Positions 17,999 to 26,116 are shown, numbered from the stretch's first letter. The stretch: DNA of 64,000 nucleotides from W-Chloroflexi-9 sp045863195 (GCA_045863195.1 BTUI01000005.1:164526-228525); one strand, 5' to 3'. A program made the numbers and translations. The notes: generated from the sequence alone by a model not told the origin.

Positions 17999-18028
17999 TT
18001 GTCGAATCCGCGTGGCGTCCTCTAGCAT
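17999..18028 (+). promoter_or_regulatory. Possible sigma-70-type promoter for rho
   Basis: TTGTCG (17999-18004) and TAGCAT (18023-18028) are 18 nt apart, about 90 nt before the rho ATG. Both boxes are imperfect, so this is a candidate only. Confidence 0.4.
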
Positions 18029-18118
18029 GAGGGGGACACCACGGTCGTGGTCGTCCTCCCAACCGTTCCCGTGCCACCCAAGCGCGCACCGGAACCTCTC
18101 TCAGATCAGGCCCCACAT

Positions 18119-19561
18119 ATGACTTCATCTCCTCGTGGACGCGAGATCGCGTCTTCGGATGTTCCGAGGACACGGCGCCGCTCTCGGCGCGGCAGTGGCA
18201 GCGGGACCGGCATGGGCATGGGGACGGGTGGCCGCACCGGCCGCGTCCCGCAGGCAGACCCCTCGCTGGAGCCGATGCCGGATATCGATCCGGAGATTCC
18301 GGCACTCAGCATCGCGGACCTCGAGACCCGCACCCGCGACGAACTGATCTCCCTGGGTAACGAGCTCGAGGTTGAGAACAGCGCCGGCCTCCCCAAGAAC
18401 GAACTGATCTTCCGCATCCTGGAGATGCAGGCCGAGCGGCGCGGGACGATCTTCTCCGGCGGCGTGCTCCAGATCGTGGACGACGGCTTCGGCTTCCTCC
18501 GCGGCGACCGCCTGCTCCCCGGCGCGAACGACGTGTACGTCTCCCAGTCGCAGGTGCGCCGCTTCGGCCTCCGCTCCGGCGACTACGTGACGGGACAGGT
18601 CCGCCAGCCGAAGTCCTCCGAGAAGTACTACGGCCTGCTGCGCGTGGACGCCGTGAACGGCGTGGACCCGGAGGTCGCGAAGCGCCGCCCGGACTACGAC
18701 GGGCTGACGCCGATCTTCCCGAACCGGATGCTGAAGCTGGAGACGAACCAGCACGAGGTCTCCCAGCGCATGGTGGACCTCTTTGCCCCCATCGGCCGCG
18801 GCCAGCGCGGCCTCATCGTCTCCCCGCCGAAGGCCGGCAAGACGATGCTCCTGAAGTCCATCGCCCACGGCATCGCCGCCAACCACCCGGACTGCCACCT
18901 GATGGTGCTGCTCATCGGTGAGCGCCCGGAGGAAGTCACGGACATGCGGCGCTCCGTGCGCGGCGAGGTCATCGCCAGCACGTTCGACGAGCCGGTGGAG
19001 GACCACACCCGCGTGGCGGAGGTCGCCCTGGAGCGCGCGAAGCGCCTCGTCGAGGGCGGCACGGACGTGGTGATCCTGATGGACTCCATCACCCGCCTCG
19101 CCCGCGCCTACAACACGGCGATGCCCACCTCCGGCCGCACCCTCTCCGGCGGTATGGACCCGATCGCGCTCTACCCGCCCAAGCGGTTCTTCGGCGCAGC
19201 GCGCAACACGGAAGAAGGCGGGTCGCTCACGATCATCGCCACCTGCCTCGTGGAGACCGGGTCGCGCATGGACGACGTGATCTTCGAGGAGTTCAAGGGC
19301 ACCGGTAACCTGGAGCTGCGCCTCACCCGCCGCCTGGCGGAGAAGCGTGTCTTCCCCGCGATCGACGTCCTCGGATCCTCCACCCGGCGCGAGGACCTGC
19401 TCTTCCCGGAGGAGGACCTGCGCTCGATCTGGCTGCTCCGCCGCATGGCCGCGATGATCGAAGAGGACAGCAACGACGCGGCCGAGCGCGTCATCGAGCG
19501 GCTGTCGAAGACGAAGTCCAACAAGGAGTTCCTGGCGACGCTCAAGGGCGACAACATCTAG
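18119..19561 (+). CDS. rho: Transcription termination factor Rho
   Basis: Rho is the hexameric RNA helicase that ends transcription at Rho-dependent sites. The 480-residue product has a short basic, Gly-rich N-terminal insert (about residues 1-50), the Rho N-terminal helix region, the cold-shock-like RNA-binding fold (GVLQIVDDGFGFLR), Walker A PPKAGKT near residue 240, Walker B V-V-I-L-M-D-S-I-T-R and the Q/R-loop region. The ATG at 18119 has only a weak ribosome site; an in-frame GTG at 18047 would add 24 residues without homology. A good terminator follows. Confidence 0.96.
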   Translation: MTSSPRGREIASSDVPRTRRRSRRGSGSGTGMGMGTGGRTGRVPQADPSLEPMPDIDPEIPALSIADLETRTRDELISLGNELEVENSAGLPKNELIFRILEMQAERRGTIFSGGVLQIVDDGFGFLRGDRLLPGANDVYVSQSQVRRFGLRSGDYVTGQVRQPKSSEKYYGLLRVDAVNGVDPEVAKRRPDYDGLTPIFPNRMLKLETNQHEVSQRMVDLFAPIGRGQRGLIVSPPKAGKTMLLKSIAHGIAANHPDCHLMVLLIGERPEEVTDMRRSVRGEVIASTFDEPVEDHTRVAEVALERAKRLVEGGTDVVILMDSITRLARAYNTAMPTSGRTLSGGMDPIALYPPKRFFGAARNTEEGGSLTIIATCLVETGSRMDDVIFEEFKGTGNLELRLTRRLAEKRVFPAIDVLGSSTRREDLLFPEEDLRSIWLLRRMAAMIEEDSNDAAERVIERLSKTKSNKEFLATLKGDNI

Positions 19562-19591
19562 GGACTCGCTTCGCCCACGCATCGGTCGCAG

Positions 19592-19620
19592 CGCCCGCCC
19601 TTCGGCGGGCGTTGTGCTTC
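19592..19620 (+). terminator. Intrinsic terminator of rho
   Basis: An 8-bp GC stem (19592-19599 with 19604-19611), CTTC loop, then TTGTGCTTCTT. This is the clearest intrinsic terminator of the plus-strand pyrG-rho region. Confidence 0.8.
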
Positions 19621-19724
19621 TTGAACGACGCTCCAGCGGACTCGGACACGCCTCGCACGATTGTGCGATATTGGCAGTCGCAGATGGTCGATCTGCGTTG
19701 TTTGTGCTCCCCGGCACTAGTTAA

Positions 19725-19885
19725 CCTTTCAGGTGTCCAGTCGGGTGGGGAACCCAACAGCCGCGTTTGCTCCGGCAGAGGCGGCGGGCTGAAGTGCTAG
19801 GATTCGCGAGCGGCGTTGCGTGCCGTCGCCCATCCCGGCCCGTGTGCGTGTCGAGCGGCGACACGAGCACCTCAGGAGCCGTCCA
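19725..19885 (+). promoter_or_regulatory. Candidate c-di-AMP (ydaO/yuaA-type) riboswitch upstream of the LysM-M23 gene
   Basis: The gap 19562-19956 holds no gene. After the rho terminator it contains GGTGGGGAACCCAACAG at 19744-19760, then a variable stem, CGGGCTGAA near 19785, and CGACACGAGCACCTCAGGAG at 19859-19878. These resemble, in order, the ydaO blocks GGGGACCCAA, GGGGUGAAUCC and CGACAGCUAACC..AGG. The downstream gene is a LysM/M23 cell-wall hydrolase, a typical target of this riboswitch class. I matched by eye only. The remainder of the gap shows no other element I can name. Confidence 0.55.
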
Positions 19886-19956
19886 TCAACGGGACCATCC
19901 AGCCGCCCAGGCCTCCTCGTCGCAGTCGGACGCTGCAGCGTGCGCGCGCGCGTCAG

Positions 19957-21066
19957 ATGGTGACGATCCCCCGCTGGCGGCCGGCGGCGCACTTCGGCGT
20001 CATCGCCACCGTCTTCATGCTCATCGTCGGCATGGGCGCGCTGCCCGTCCCCTCCACCGAGGCGGCGAGCACGCCGGTACTCCGCGCCGACCGCTTCACG
20101 CTCCCCGGCCTCGCGGCCGCCGTACCGACCGCCGGGGCGACCTCGCTCAGCGCGGGCCCGGTCCCGCTGACCGTGGTGGTGCCGCCGGTGGCGGCAGACG
20201 CGGTGCTGGCGGCACAGAACGGCGCGCTGGACGCCCGAGCGCAGATCGCCGCCCTCCAGGAGAACTCCTCGCAGGTCGCCGGCTCCGTGGACAACGGCAC
20301 CAGCACGGAGCGCATCCCGATCTTCTTCGAGTACCAGGTGCAGGCCGGCGACACGATCTCCGGCATCGCCTCCCGCTTCGGCGTCTCCTCCTCCTCCATC
20401 ACCTGGAACAACGTGGACGTCCTGAGCGACAACGACCTGTTGCTGCTGGGGATGAAACTCCAGATCCCGAGCGTGGACGGCATCATCCACTCCGTCCGCG
20501 TCGGCGAGACCGTGACGGCGATCGCCGCCCGCTACGACGCCGACTGGCGCGACGTGGTGGCCTTCCGCGCCAACGGCCTGGCGGGCGACCCGAACAACAT
20601 CCGCGAGGGCTCGCTGATCCTGGTCCCGGGCGGGCGGAAGGTGCCGCTGGCGCCGCCGCCGTCCGTGCCGGTGGAGACCCCGGGCGGTGCCGGCAGCGGT
20701 GGCAGCGGCTGGGTCTGGCCGGCCGGCGGCCTGCTGACGTCCGCCTTCGGCCCGTCGCACCCGCTCGGCATCGACCTCGCGATGGGGAGCGGCAGCGCCG
20801 TCGCATCCGCCCGAGCCGGCCAGGTGACGTTCGCCGGCGGCAACCCGTGTTGTTCGTACGGCTACCACATCATCATCGACCACGGCGACGGCTATGAGAC
20901 GGTGTACGCGCACCTCTCCGACTTCGCCGTCGGCAACGGCCAGTTCGTGAACGCCGGCGACATCATCGGCTTCTCCGGCAACTCCGGCCGCTCCAGTGGC
21001 CCGCACCTCCACTTCGAGGTCAGGCGGAACGGCGCCTATCTCGATCCGCTCAACTTCCTGCCGTAG
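19957..21066 (+). CDS. LysM-repeat M23 peptidoglycan endopeptidase
   Basis: The 369-residue exported protein has an N-terminal membrane/signal segment (about residues 8-30), two LysM repeats (about 125-170, F-F-E-Y-Q-V-Q-A-G-D-T, and 172-220, H-S-V-R-V-G-E-T-V) and a C-terminal M23 domain (about 245-369). The M23 domain shows SHPLGIDLAM (metal ligands; the His is one residue farther from Gly than in the usual HxGxD) and GPHLHFEV. LysM binds glycan and M23 cuts peptide cross-links. The start is uncertain: the ATG at 19957 lacks a good ribosome site. A candidate riboswitch precedes it. Confidence 0.88.
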   Translation: MVTIPRWRPAAHFGVIATVFMLIVGMGALPVPSTEAASTPVLRADRFTLPGLAAAVPTAGATSLSAGPVPLTVVVPPVAADAVLAAQNGALDARAQIAALQENSSQVAGSVDNGTSTERIPIFFEYQVQAGDTISGIASRFGVSSSSITWNNVDVLSDNDLLLLGMKLQIPSVDGIIHSVRVGETVTAIAARYDADWRDVVAFRANGLAGDPNNIREGSLILVPGGRKVPLAPPPSVPVETPGGAGSGGSGWVWPAGGLLTSAFGPSHPLGIDLAMGSGSAVASARAGQVTFAGGNPCCSYGYHIIIDHGDGYETVYAHLSDFAVGNGQFVNAGDIIGFSGNSGRSSGPHLHFEVRRNGAYLDPLNFLP

Positions 21067-21090
21067 CGGCCAGCCCCACAGCACAAGCAA

Positions 21091-21114
21091 CGAGGCGCCC
21101 CGCGGGGCGCCTCG
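21091..21114. terminator. Bidirectional terminator between convergent genes
   Basis: Perfect 24-nt GC palindrome (two 12-nt arms), 24 nt after the M23 stop and 28 nt before the stop of the minus-strand MBL-fold gene. It can serve both strands. Confidence 0.75.
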
Positions 21115-21141
21115 TCCGTTCCGGCGACCGGGGACCGAGGG

Positions 21142-21780
21142 CTAGGCGCGTGCCTCCAGCAGGACGATGCGACGCTTCTCGCCATCGAACGATCGCGAGT
21201 TGATGGTGAAGCGCCCCACCGGCTCCTCCGGCGTGCCGCCCAGCGCGCGGACGAACGCCTTCAGCGGCGCCTCGTCCGAGGCCTCGTAGCCGACGGGGAT
21301 GACGATCGAGGGCTCCATCGCGCGGACGGCCTTCGCCGCCTCGTCGGCCGGGAGCGTGTCGGCCAGCGCGATCGGCACGATCACGATGTCCGCGCGGCTC
21401 AGCACGTCCAGCTGCGCCGGGATCAGCGCGCTCCCGAGCCCGCCGAGGTGCGCGACGCGCATCTGCTCCGCCTCGAACAGCCAGAGGGTGCTGGCGCGCT
21501 TCGCCGGCTCGCCATCGCCAGCCAGCCAGCCGCGCACCCCCTCCACGTGCACGCCGCGGATCTCGTACTCACCGGGGCCCACGAGGACCATCGGGTCGCC
21601 GTCCGCCGGAGCGACGCCTGAGACGCCGTTCCGCATGGTGTCGTCGTGGCTGATGGTCACGATGTGCGCGTCCGGGCGGCCCATGGTGCCGCCGACGCTC
21701 TTGTCGTACGGGTCCATGACCACGGCCGCGGTGCGCGTGCGTATGCGCGTGGCGGCGTATCCGAGCCAGGTCAGATCCAT
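21142..21780 (-). CDS. MBL-fold (metallo-beta-lactamase superfamily) protein with degenerate metal site
   Basis: The 212-residue product follows the layout of small UPF0173-like MBL hydrolases: WLGYAATRIR, D-P-Y-D, G-P-G-E-Y-E-I-R-G-V, HLGGLG and a late I-V-I-P-x-x-Y. The residues that hold zinc in relatives are mostly changed: HxHxDH is S-H-D-D-T-M-R-N, HLGDLG is HLGGLG, and I-P-M-H-Y is I-P-V-G-Y. It may bind no metal and have lost hydrolase activity. It is separated from the KS-like gene by 94 nt. Confidence 0.78.
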   Translation of the reverse strand: MDLTWLGYAATRIRTRTAAVVMDPYDKSVGGTMGRPDAHIVTISHDDTMRNGVSGVAPADGDPMVLVGPGEYEIRGVHVEGVRGWLAGDGEPAKRASTLWLFEAEQMRVAHLGGLGSALIPAQLDVLSRADIVIVPIALADTLPADEAAKAVRAMEPSIVIPVGYEASDEAPLKAFVRALGGTPEEPVGRFTINSRSFDGEKRRIVLLEARA

Positions 21781-21874
21781 ACGGCCTCCGGTGTGTTGGG
21801 GATGCGTCCGATCCTACCGAGGCCCCCGGACTGGGGCCACCCGCGGACCGGGGCCGCCCGCCGACTGAGGGCGT

Positions 21875-23203
21875 CTACGGCACCTCGGTGCCCGCGGGTG
21901 GCGGGACAAGTGCGTCGGCATCGTCAGCCACCTCGGGGAGCGGGCGCATCGCGTCGCGGTGGCAGATCGCGAGGACGGCATTGTGCGCCCAGCCGGAGGC
22001 GCTGACCATCGCGACGCGCAGGTTGTCCGGGCGCGGGCCTCGGGGGTTCGCGTCCAGGTCGACCTCCGGGTCCTCGCGCTCCAGGTTGCGCGTCCACGGG
22101 ATCACCTGCCGGTGCATCGCCTCCAGCAGCACGGCCAGCGCCATGGGGCCGGAGGCGGCGAGCAGGTGGCCGAGGTGGGACTTCACGGCCGGGGTGTAGA
22201 GGTGGTGGCGGGCGGCCGCGCCGAAGATGCGCCGCACGCCGAGCGCCTCCTGCCGGTCGCCGGTGACGGTGCCGGCGGCGTGGAGCATCACCACGTCCAC
22301 CTCCGACTGGATGCGCCCGCTGGTGGCGAGGGCGCGCTGGAAGGCGTGGCCGATCTGCACTGGGTCGGTGCCCGGCACGCCGTCCGCCCCCGGCGAGAAG
22401 GTCATCGCCTCGCCCTCGATCTCCGCAAGGATGCGCGCGCCCCGTGCGACGGCGACCTCGAGCAGTTCGAGGACGACGACCGCCGCCCCTTCGGCGAGGA
22501 CGAACCCGTCCCGGTCGAGGTCGAGGGGGCGAGAGGCGGCGGCAGGATTGTCGTTCCGCGCGGACATGGCGCCGGTGCCCTCGAACGCGGCGAGGGTGAG
22601 CGGCGTGATCGGGGCCTCCGCCCCGCCGGCGATCGCGACGAGGGCATCCCCGCGACGGATGACCGCCGCCGCCTCGATGATCGCGGCCAGGCCACCGGCG
22701 GCGCGGTTCTCGATCTGCAGCACGGGGCCGGTCACGCCGAGCATCGCGGCCACGCGCTCGGCGGGAGCGTGCGGCCGGGCGTGCGCGGCGAGGACGGAAG
22801 CGGCCGCCGCGAGGTCACGGTCGAGCAGTCGCGCCCCCTCCAGCAGCGCCTCCTCCTCGGGCCGCTCGGACGCCATCGCCACGGCGACATGCCCTCGGTT
22901 CTGCGGGGTGAGCGAGAGCCCGGCGCCCTGCACCGCGCTGAGGGCGGCGCTCACCGCGAAGCGGGAGCGTCGGTCGAGGGTGTCCCAGTACGCCGGGGCG
23001 AAGCGGGGGTCGGGCGCGTCCGCGTCCGGCACCTCGCCGGCAATGCGCGTGCGAAACCGGGAGGCATCGAAACGGGTGATGGGGCCGATGCCGGAGCGTC
23101 CGGCGAGCATCGCGTCCCAGATCTCGCCGATGGAGCGTCCGAGGGCGGAGACAACGCCGACGCCGGTGATGACGACGCGGGGCCGGGGCGCCTCGTCGGT
23201 CAC
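21875..23203 (-). CDS. FabF-like beta-ketoacyl synthase lacking catalytic Cys and one His
   Basis: The 442-residue protein spans a whole KAS I/II fold: PRVVITGVGVVSALG at the N-terminus, LDLDRDGFVLAEGAAVVVLE in the middle, VKSHLGHLLAASG near the C-terminus. At the nucleophile position, normally T-A-C-A-S-G, it reads N-R-A-A-G-G, so Cys is Ala168. At N-A-H-G-T-G-T it reads H-A-A-G-T-V-T, so the first His is Ala310. The second His and the Lys of KSxxGH remain. It cannot condense by the normal route; it recalls chain-length-factor (KS-beta) partners or decarboxylating KS. A GTG start overlaps the fabH stop (GTGA). Confidence 0.88.
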   Translation of the reverse strand: MTDEAPRPRVVITGVGVVSALGRSIGEIWDAMLAGRSGIGPITRFDASRFRTRIAGEVPDADAPDPRFAPAYWDTLDRRSRFAVSAALSAVQGAGLSLTPQNRGHVAVAMASERPEEEALLEGARLLDRDLAAAASVLAAHARPHAPAERVAAMLGVTGPVLQIENRAAGGLAAIIEAAAVIRRGDALVAIAGGAEAPITPLTLAAFEGTGAMSARNDNPAAASRPLDLDRDGFVLAEGAAVVVLELLEVAVARGARILAEIEGEAMTFSPGADGVPGTDPVQIGHAFQRALATSGRIQSEVDVVMLHAAGTVTGDRQEALGVRRIFGAAARHHLYTPAVKSHLGHLLAASGPMALAVLLEAMHRQVIPWTRNLEREDPEVDLDANPRGPRPDNLRVAMVSASGWAHNAVLAICHRDAMRPLPEVADDADALVPPPAGTEVP

Positions 23204-24234
23204 ACGCTGGCGGAGCGGGCGGCGGAGGCGGCGAGCGTGCGCCGCGAGCCGACGCCGGCCCACTCGATCACCATCGCGCCCCAGGAGAGGCCGCCACCGA
23301 AGGAGGCGAAGAGGACACGGTCGCCGGGCTGCAGGCGGCCCTCCGCCTCCGCCTCGGCGAGCGCGATCGGGATGGTGGCGCTGGAGGTGTTCCCGTAGCG
23401 CTGGACGTTCACGTACACGCGCTCCGCCGGGACGCCCAGGCGGTCCGACATGGCGGTGATGATGCGCAGGTTCGCCTGGTGCGGGACGACGAGCGCGATG
23501 TCCTCCACGCCGAGGCCGGCCTGCGCCAGCACCTCGGTCGCGGAGTCGCACATCATCGTCACCGCCTGGCGGAAGATCGCGCGGCCGTCCATCACGATCT
23601 TCGCCTCGCGCGTCAGTCCCTCGACAACGGTGGAGCAGGGGCCGTCCGAGTAGAGCAGCCCGGCCTGGCTGCCGTCCGAGCGGAGGCGGAGCGAGTGCAC
23701 GGCGCCCGGCTCACCCTCCACGGCACGCTCCAGTACCACCGCCCCGGCGCCGTCGCCGAAGAGGACGCAGGTGCCGCGGTCCGTCCAGTCCACGATGCGG
23801 GAGAGCGTCTCCGCGCCCACGACCAGCACGCGGTTGGCGGTGCCGGTCGCGATGAACTGGGAGGCCGCCGAGAAGGCGGAGAGGAAGCCCATGCACGCCG
23901 CGTTCACATCGAACGCACCGGCGCGGGTGGCGCCGATCGCGTTCTGGATGCGGCTGGCCGTGGCCGGGAACAGCCCGTCCGGGGTGCAGGTGCCGGTGAT
24001 GACGAGGTCGAGCGTGTCCGCCTCGATGCCCGCGGAGGCGAGGGCTCGACGCGCGGCCTCCGTGCCCATGGTGCTGGTGGTCTCGTGGTCGGCGGCGATG
24101 CGGCGCTCGTAGATGCCGGTGCGCTCCACGATCCAGTCGCTGGACGTGTCCACCATCGCTTCGAGTTCCTGGTTGGTGAGGACGCGCTCCGGCACGTAGC
24201 GACCGACGCCCGAGATCCGTGCCGACAACGTCAT
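23200..24234 (-). CDS. fabH: Beta-ketoacyl-ACP synthase III (KAS III)
   Basis: FabH condenses acetyl-CoA or another acyl-CoA with malonyl-ACP to start fatty-acid synthesis. The 344-residue protein keeps the triad: Cys in F-D-V-N-A-A-C-M-G near residue 116, His in VPHQANLRI near 256, Asn in YGNTSSATIP near 286. The C-terminus FASFGGGLSWGAM is typical. Its ATG overlaps the sigma-factor stop (ATGA) and its stop overlaps the start of the inactive KS, so three genes are coupled. FabH homologues also prime polyketide or olefin pathways. Confidence 0.93.
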   Translation of the reverse strand: MTLSARISGVGRYVPERVLTNQELEAMVDTSSDWIVERTGIYERRIAADHETTSTMGTEAARRALASAGIEADTLDLVITGTCTPDGLFPATASRIQNAIGATRAGAFDVNAACMGFLSAFSAASQFIATGTANRVLVVGAETLSRIVDWTDRGTCVLFGDGAGAVVLERAVEGEPGAVHSLRLRSDGSQAGLLYSDGPCSTVVEGLTREAKIVMDGRAIFRQAVTMMCDSATEVLAQAGLGVEDIALVVPHQANLRIITAMSDRLGVPAERVYVNVQRYGNTSSATIPIALAEAEAEGRLQPGDRVLFASFGGGLSWGAMVIEWAGVGSRRTLAASAARSASV

Positions 24235-24728
24235 CTGCGACCCCTGTCGCCGTCACGGATATCGCCGTCTTCGGCGAGGTCCGCGAGGAGCGCGTGCAAC
24301 TCCCGGAGTGTGCGGTGGTGCAACGCCTTCACCGCGCCCTCCGTCCGGCCCATCATACGTCCGATCTCGGCGTTCGTTCGCCCGTCCACGTACTTCAGGG
24401 CGATCAGTTCCTGCCGCTCCGCGGAGAGCGAAGAGATCGCCGCACGCACCTGCGCGATCACCTCGTTCTGCTCCAGGGAGGACTCCGGGCCGGGGACCTC
24501 GGACGCCACGTCCGCGGCGGCATCCAGCGCCGCGATCGCCGGCCGCCGGCCGCGGTCGCGGTACCAGTTCACGAGGAGGTTGTGGGCGATGCTCATGAGC
24601 CAGGACGAGAACCCCGCCCCGCGCCCCCGGTACTGCTCCAGCCCGGCGAGGGCGTTCAGAAACACGCGCGAGGTCAGTTCCTCCGCCTCCGCCGGGTCGG
24701 AGGTGCGGGCGAGCAGGTAGCGGTACAC
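24231..24728 (-). CDS. ECF-type sigma-70 family factor; true N-terminus unresolved
   Basis: The frame encodes region 2 (EAEELTSRVFLNAL, then W-L-M-S-I-A-H-N-L-L-V-N-W-Y-R) and region 4 (I-A-L-K-Y-V-D-G-R-T-N-A-E-I-G-R-M-M-G-R-T-E-G-A-V-K) of an ECF sigma factor. The coordinates begin at an in-frame GTG, but homology continues upstream to about 24830 (FSALYEAHAPRVYRYLL), without any ATG, GTG or TTG in that frame. An ATG at 24882 is out of phase by one base across C-runs at 24841-24862; one extra C would explain this. Its stop overlaps fabH. No anti-sigma gene is adjacent. Confidence 0.8.
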   Translation of the reverse strand: MYRYLLARTSDPAEAEELTSRVFLNALAGLEQYRGRGAGFSSWLMSIAHNLLVNWYRDRGRRPAIAALDAAADVASEVPGPESSLEQNEVIAQVRAAISSLSAERQELIALKYVDGRTNAEIGRMMGRTEGAVKALHHRTLRELHALLADLAEDGDIRDGDRGRR

Positions 24729-24933
24729 GCGGGGGGCATGGGCCTCGTACAGCGCGGAGAAGGCGGAGCGATCCTCCAGCGCGCGCTCCGCCAGCCGCTC
24801 GACCTGCTCGTCGCGGTCGCGCGGAGGCCGGGCCGCGGCCCGGGGGCGTCGGGGGGCAGGTTGTGCCGTCGGAGGCCTCCATCGTCGCGTCGACCGCCCC
24901 TCGGGGAAGGGCCGGGGGCCACCCGCGACCGCC

Positions 24934-24939
24934 AGTATA
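24934..24939 (-). promoter_or_regulatory. Possible -10 box of the sigma-fabH-KS operon
   Basis: TATACT on the minus strand, about 20 nt upstream of the ECF promoter-to-gene boundary implied by the ATG at 24882. The -35 partner is unclear (TCAATC lies 17 nt upstream). It is back-to-back with the hrcA promoter. Confidence 0.35.
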
Positions 24940-24958
24940 GGCAGAGGCGGGCTCAGGA

Positions 24959-24988
24959 TTGACCCCCGGACGGGAGGCTGAATACAAT
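24959..24988 (+). promoter_or_regulatory. Sigma-70-type promoter of the hrcA operon
   Basis: TTGACC (24959-24964) and TACAAT (24983-24988) with an 18-nt spacer, immediately upstream of the CIRCE element. The pair is near consensus and drives the hrcA-grpE-dnaK genes. Confidence 0.8.
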
Positions 24989-24999
24989 CGACAGGTGGA

Positions 25000-25026
25000 T
25001 TAGCACTCTCAGGCCGAGAGTGCTAA
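25000..25026. promoter_or_regulatory. CIRCE operator (HrcA binding site)
   Basis: Exact CIRCE: TTAGCACTC, 9-nt spacer, GAGTGCTAA. It lies between the -10 box and the hrcA GTG, overlapping the early transcribed region, where HrcA blocks transcription until heat titrates GroE-assisted HrcA away. No groESL genes are in the window. Confidence 0.97.
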
Positions 25027-25038
25027 CGGAGGGCTGAG

Positions 25039-26052
25039 GTGCTCACCGACCGGCAATCCCAGATCCTGGGCATGGTGGTGGACGAGTACATCGAGACCGC
25101 CGAACCGGTCTCATCGCGCGCGCTTGTCGACCGACACCGGCTCGCGCTCTCTTCCGCCACCATCCGCAACGAAATGGCGCGCCTGGAGCGGGAGGGATAC
25201 ATCACCCACCCGTACACCTCCGCGGGCCGGATCCCGTCCGACATGGGGTACCGCTTCTACGTCGAAGCGCTCATGGCGGAGGATCCGGTCGCGCTGGACG
25301 AGCGCCGCACCGTGGAGCACCAGCTCCACCAGGTGGCCGGCGGCCTGGACGAGTGGCTGAGCCTGACCGCGACGATCCTTTCCTCCCTGGTGGGGAACGT
25401 GGCGGTCGTCACGCGCCCGCGCACCTCCACCGCCCGTCTGCGGCACGCGCAGCTGGTGGAACTCTCCCGCGACACGGCGCTGCTGGTGTCCGTGATGGAT
25501 GACGGCCGCGTGCGGCAGCGCATCCTGCAGATGCGGCAGCCGGTGACGCAGGACCAGTTGAACACCCGGGCGGCGCGGCTGAACGCGCTGCTGGCCGGCG
25601 CTGACGCGGGCGACGTGCGCGACCGCCTCGTGGGCCTCGAAGACCCGGACGAGGTCGCGACGGCGCGGGCGGTAGCCGAATCGATCGAGGAACTGCGGAT
25701 CGCGGAAGAGACGTTCCTGGACGGCCTCAACAACGCGCTCCGCCAGCCGGAATTCTCGGACGTGGACCGGATGCTGGAGGCGGTGACACAACTCCAGGCG
25801 TACCGGCTCCGCGGCCTGCTGGAGACGGCCGTGGATGACCGGGTGGGCACCACCCGCGTGATCATCGGCCAGGAGAACCCGGACACGGGGCTGCAGGACT
25901 GGAGCGTGGTGGTGTCGCGCTATGGCGACACGGACGCGGCGGGGGTGGTGGCCGTGATCGGCCCCACGCGCATGGCCTACCAGCGCACGATCCCGCGCGT
26001 CCGCTACATCGCCTCGCTCATGAGCCAGCTGCTCCGCGACGTCCGCCAGTAA
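25039..26052 (+). CDS. hrcA: Heat-inducible transcription repressor HrcA
   Basis: The 337-residue product is the CIRCE-binding repressor. The N-terminal winged helix (MLTDRQSQILGMVVDEYIET, then ALSSATIRNEMARLE and the turn P-Y-T-S-A-G-R-I-P-S-D-x-G-Y-R) is very well kept; a GAF-like ligand domain and dimerisation helices follow. GTG start with CGGAGGG 5 nt upstream. It represses its own operon through the CIRCE element 13 nt upstream. Confidence 0.97.
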   Translation: MLTDRQSQILGMVVDEYIETAEPVSSRALVDRHRLALSSATIRNEMARLEREGYITHPYTSAGRIPSDMGYRFYVEALMAEDPVALDERRTVEHQLHQVAGGLDEWLSLTATILSSLVGNVAVVTRPRTSTARLRHAQLVELSRDTALLVSVMDDGRVRQRILQMRQPVTQDQLNTRAARLNALLAGADAGDVRDRLVGLEDPDEVATARAVAESIEELRIAEETFLDGLNNALRQPEFSDVDRMLEAVTQLQAYRLRGLLETAVDDRVGTTRVIIGQENPDTGLQDWSVVVSRYGDTDAAGVVAVIGPTRMAYQRTIPRVRYIASLMSQLLRDVRQ

Positions 26053-26116
26053 CACCAACCCCGCGCCGCGCGACTCGCTCGCCGGGGCGGCGCGAGGGAG
26101 TGTGGTGAGGAACACA

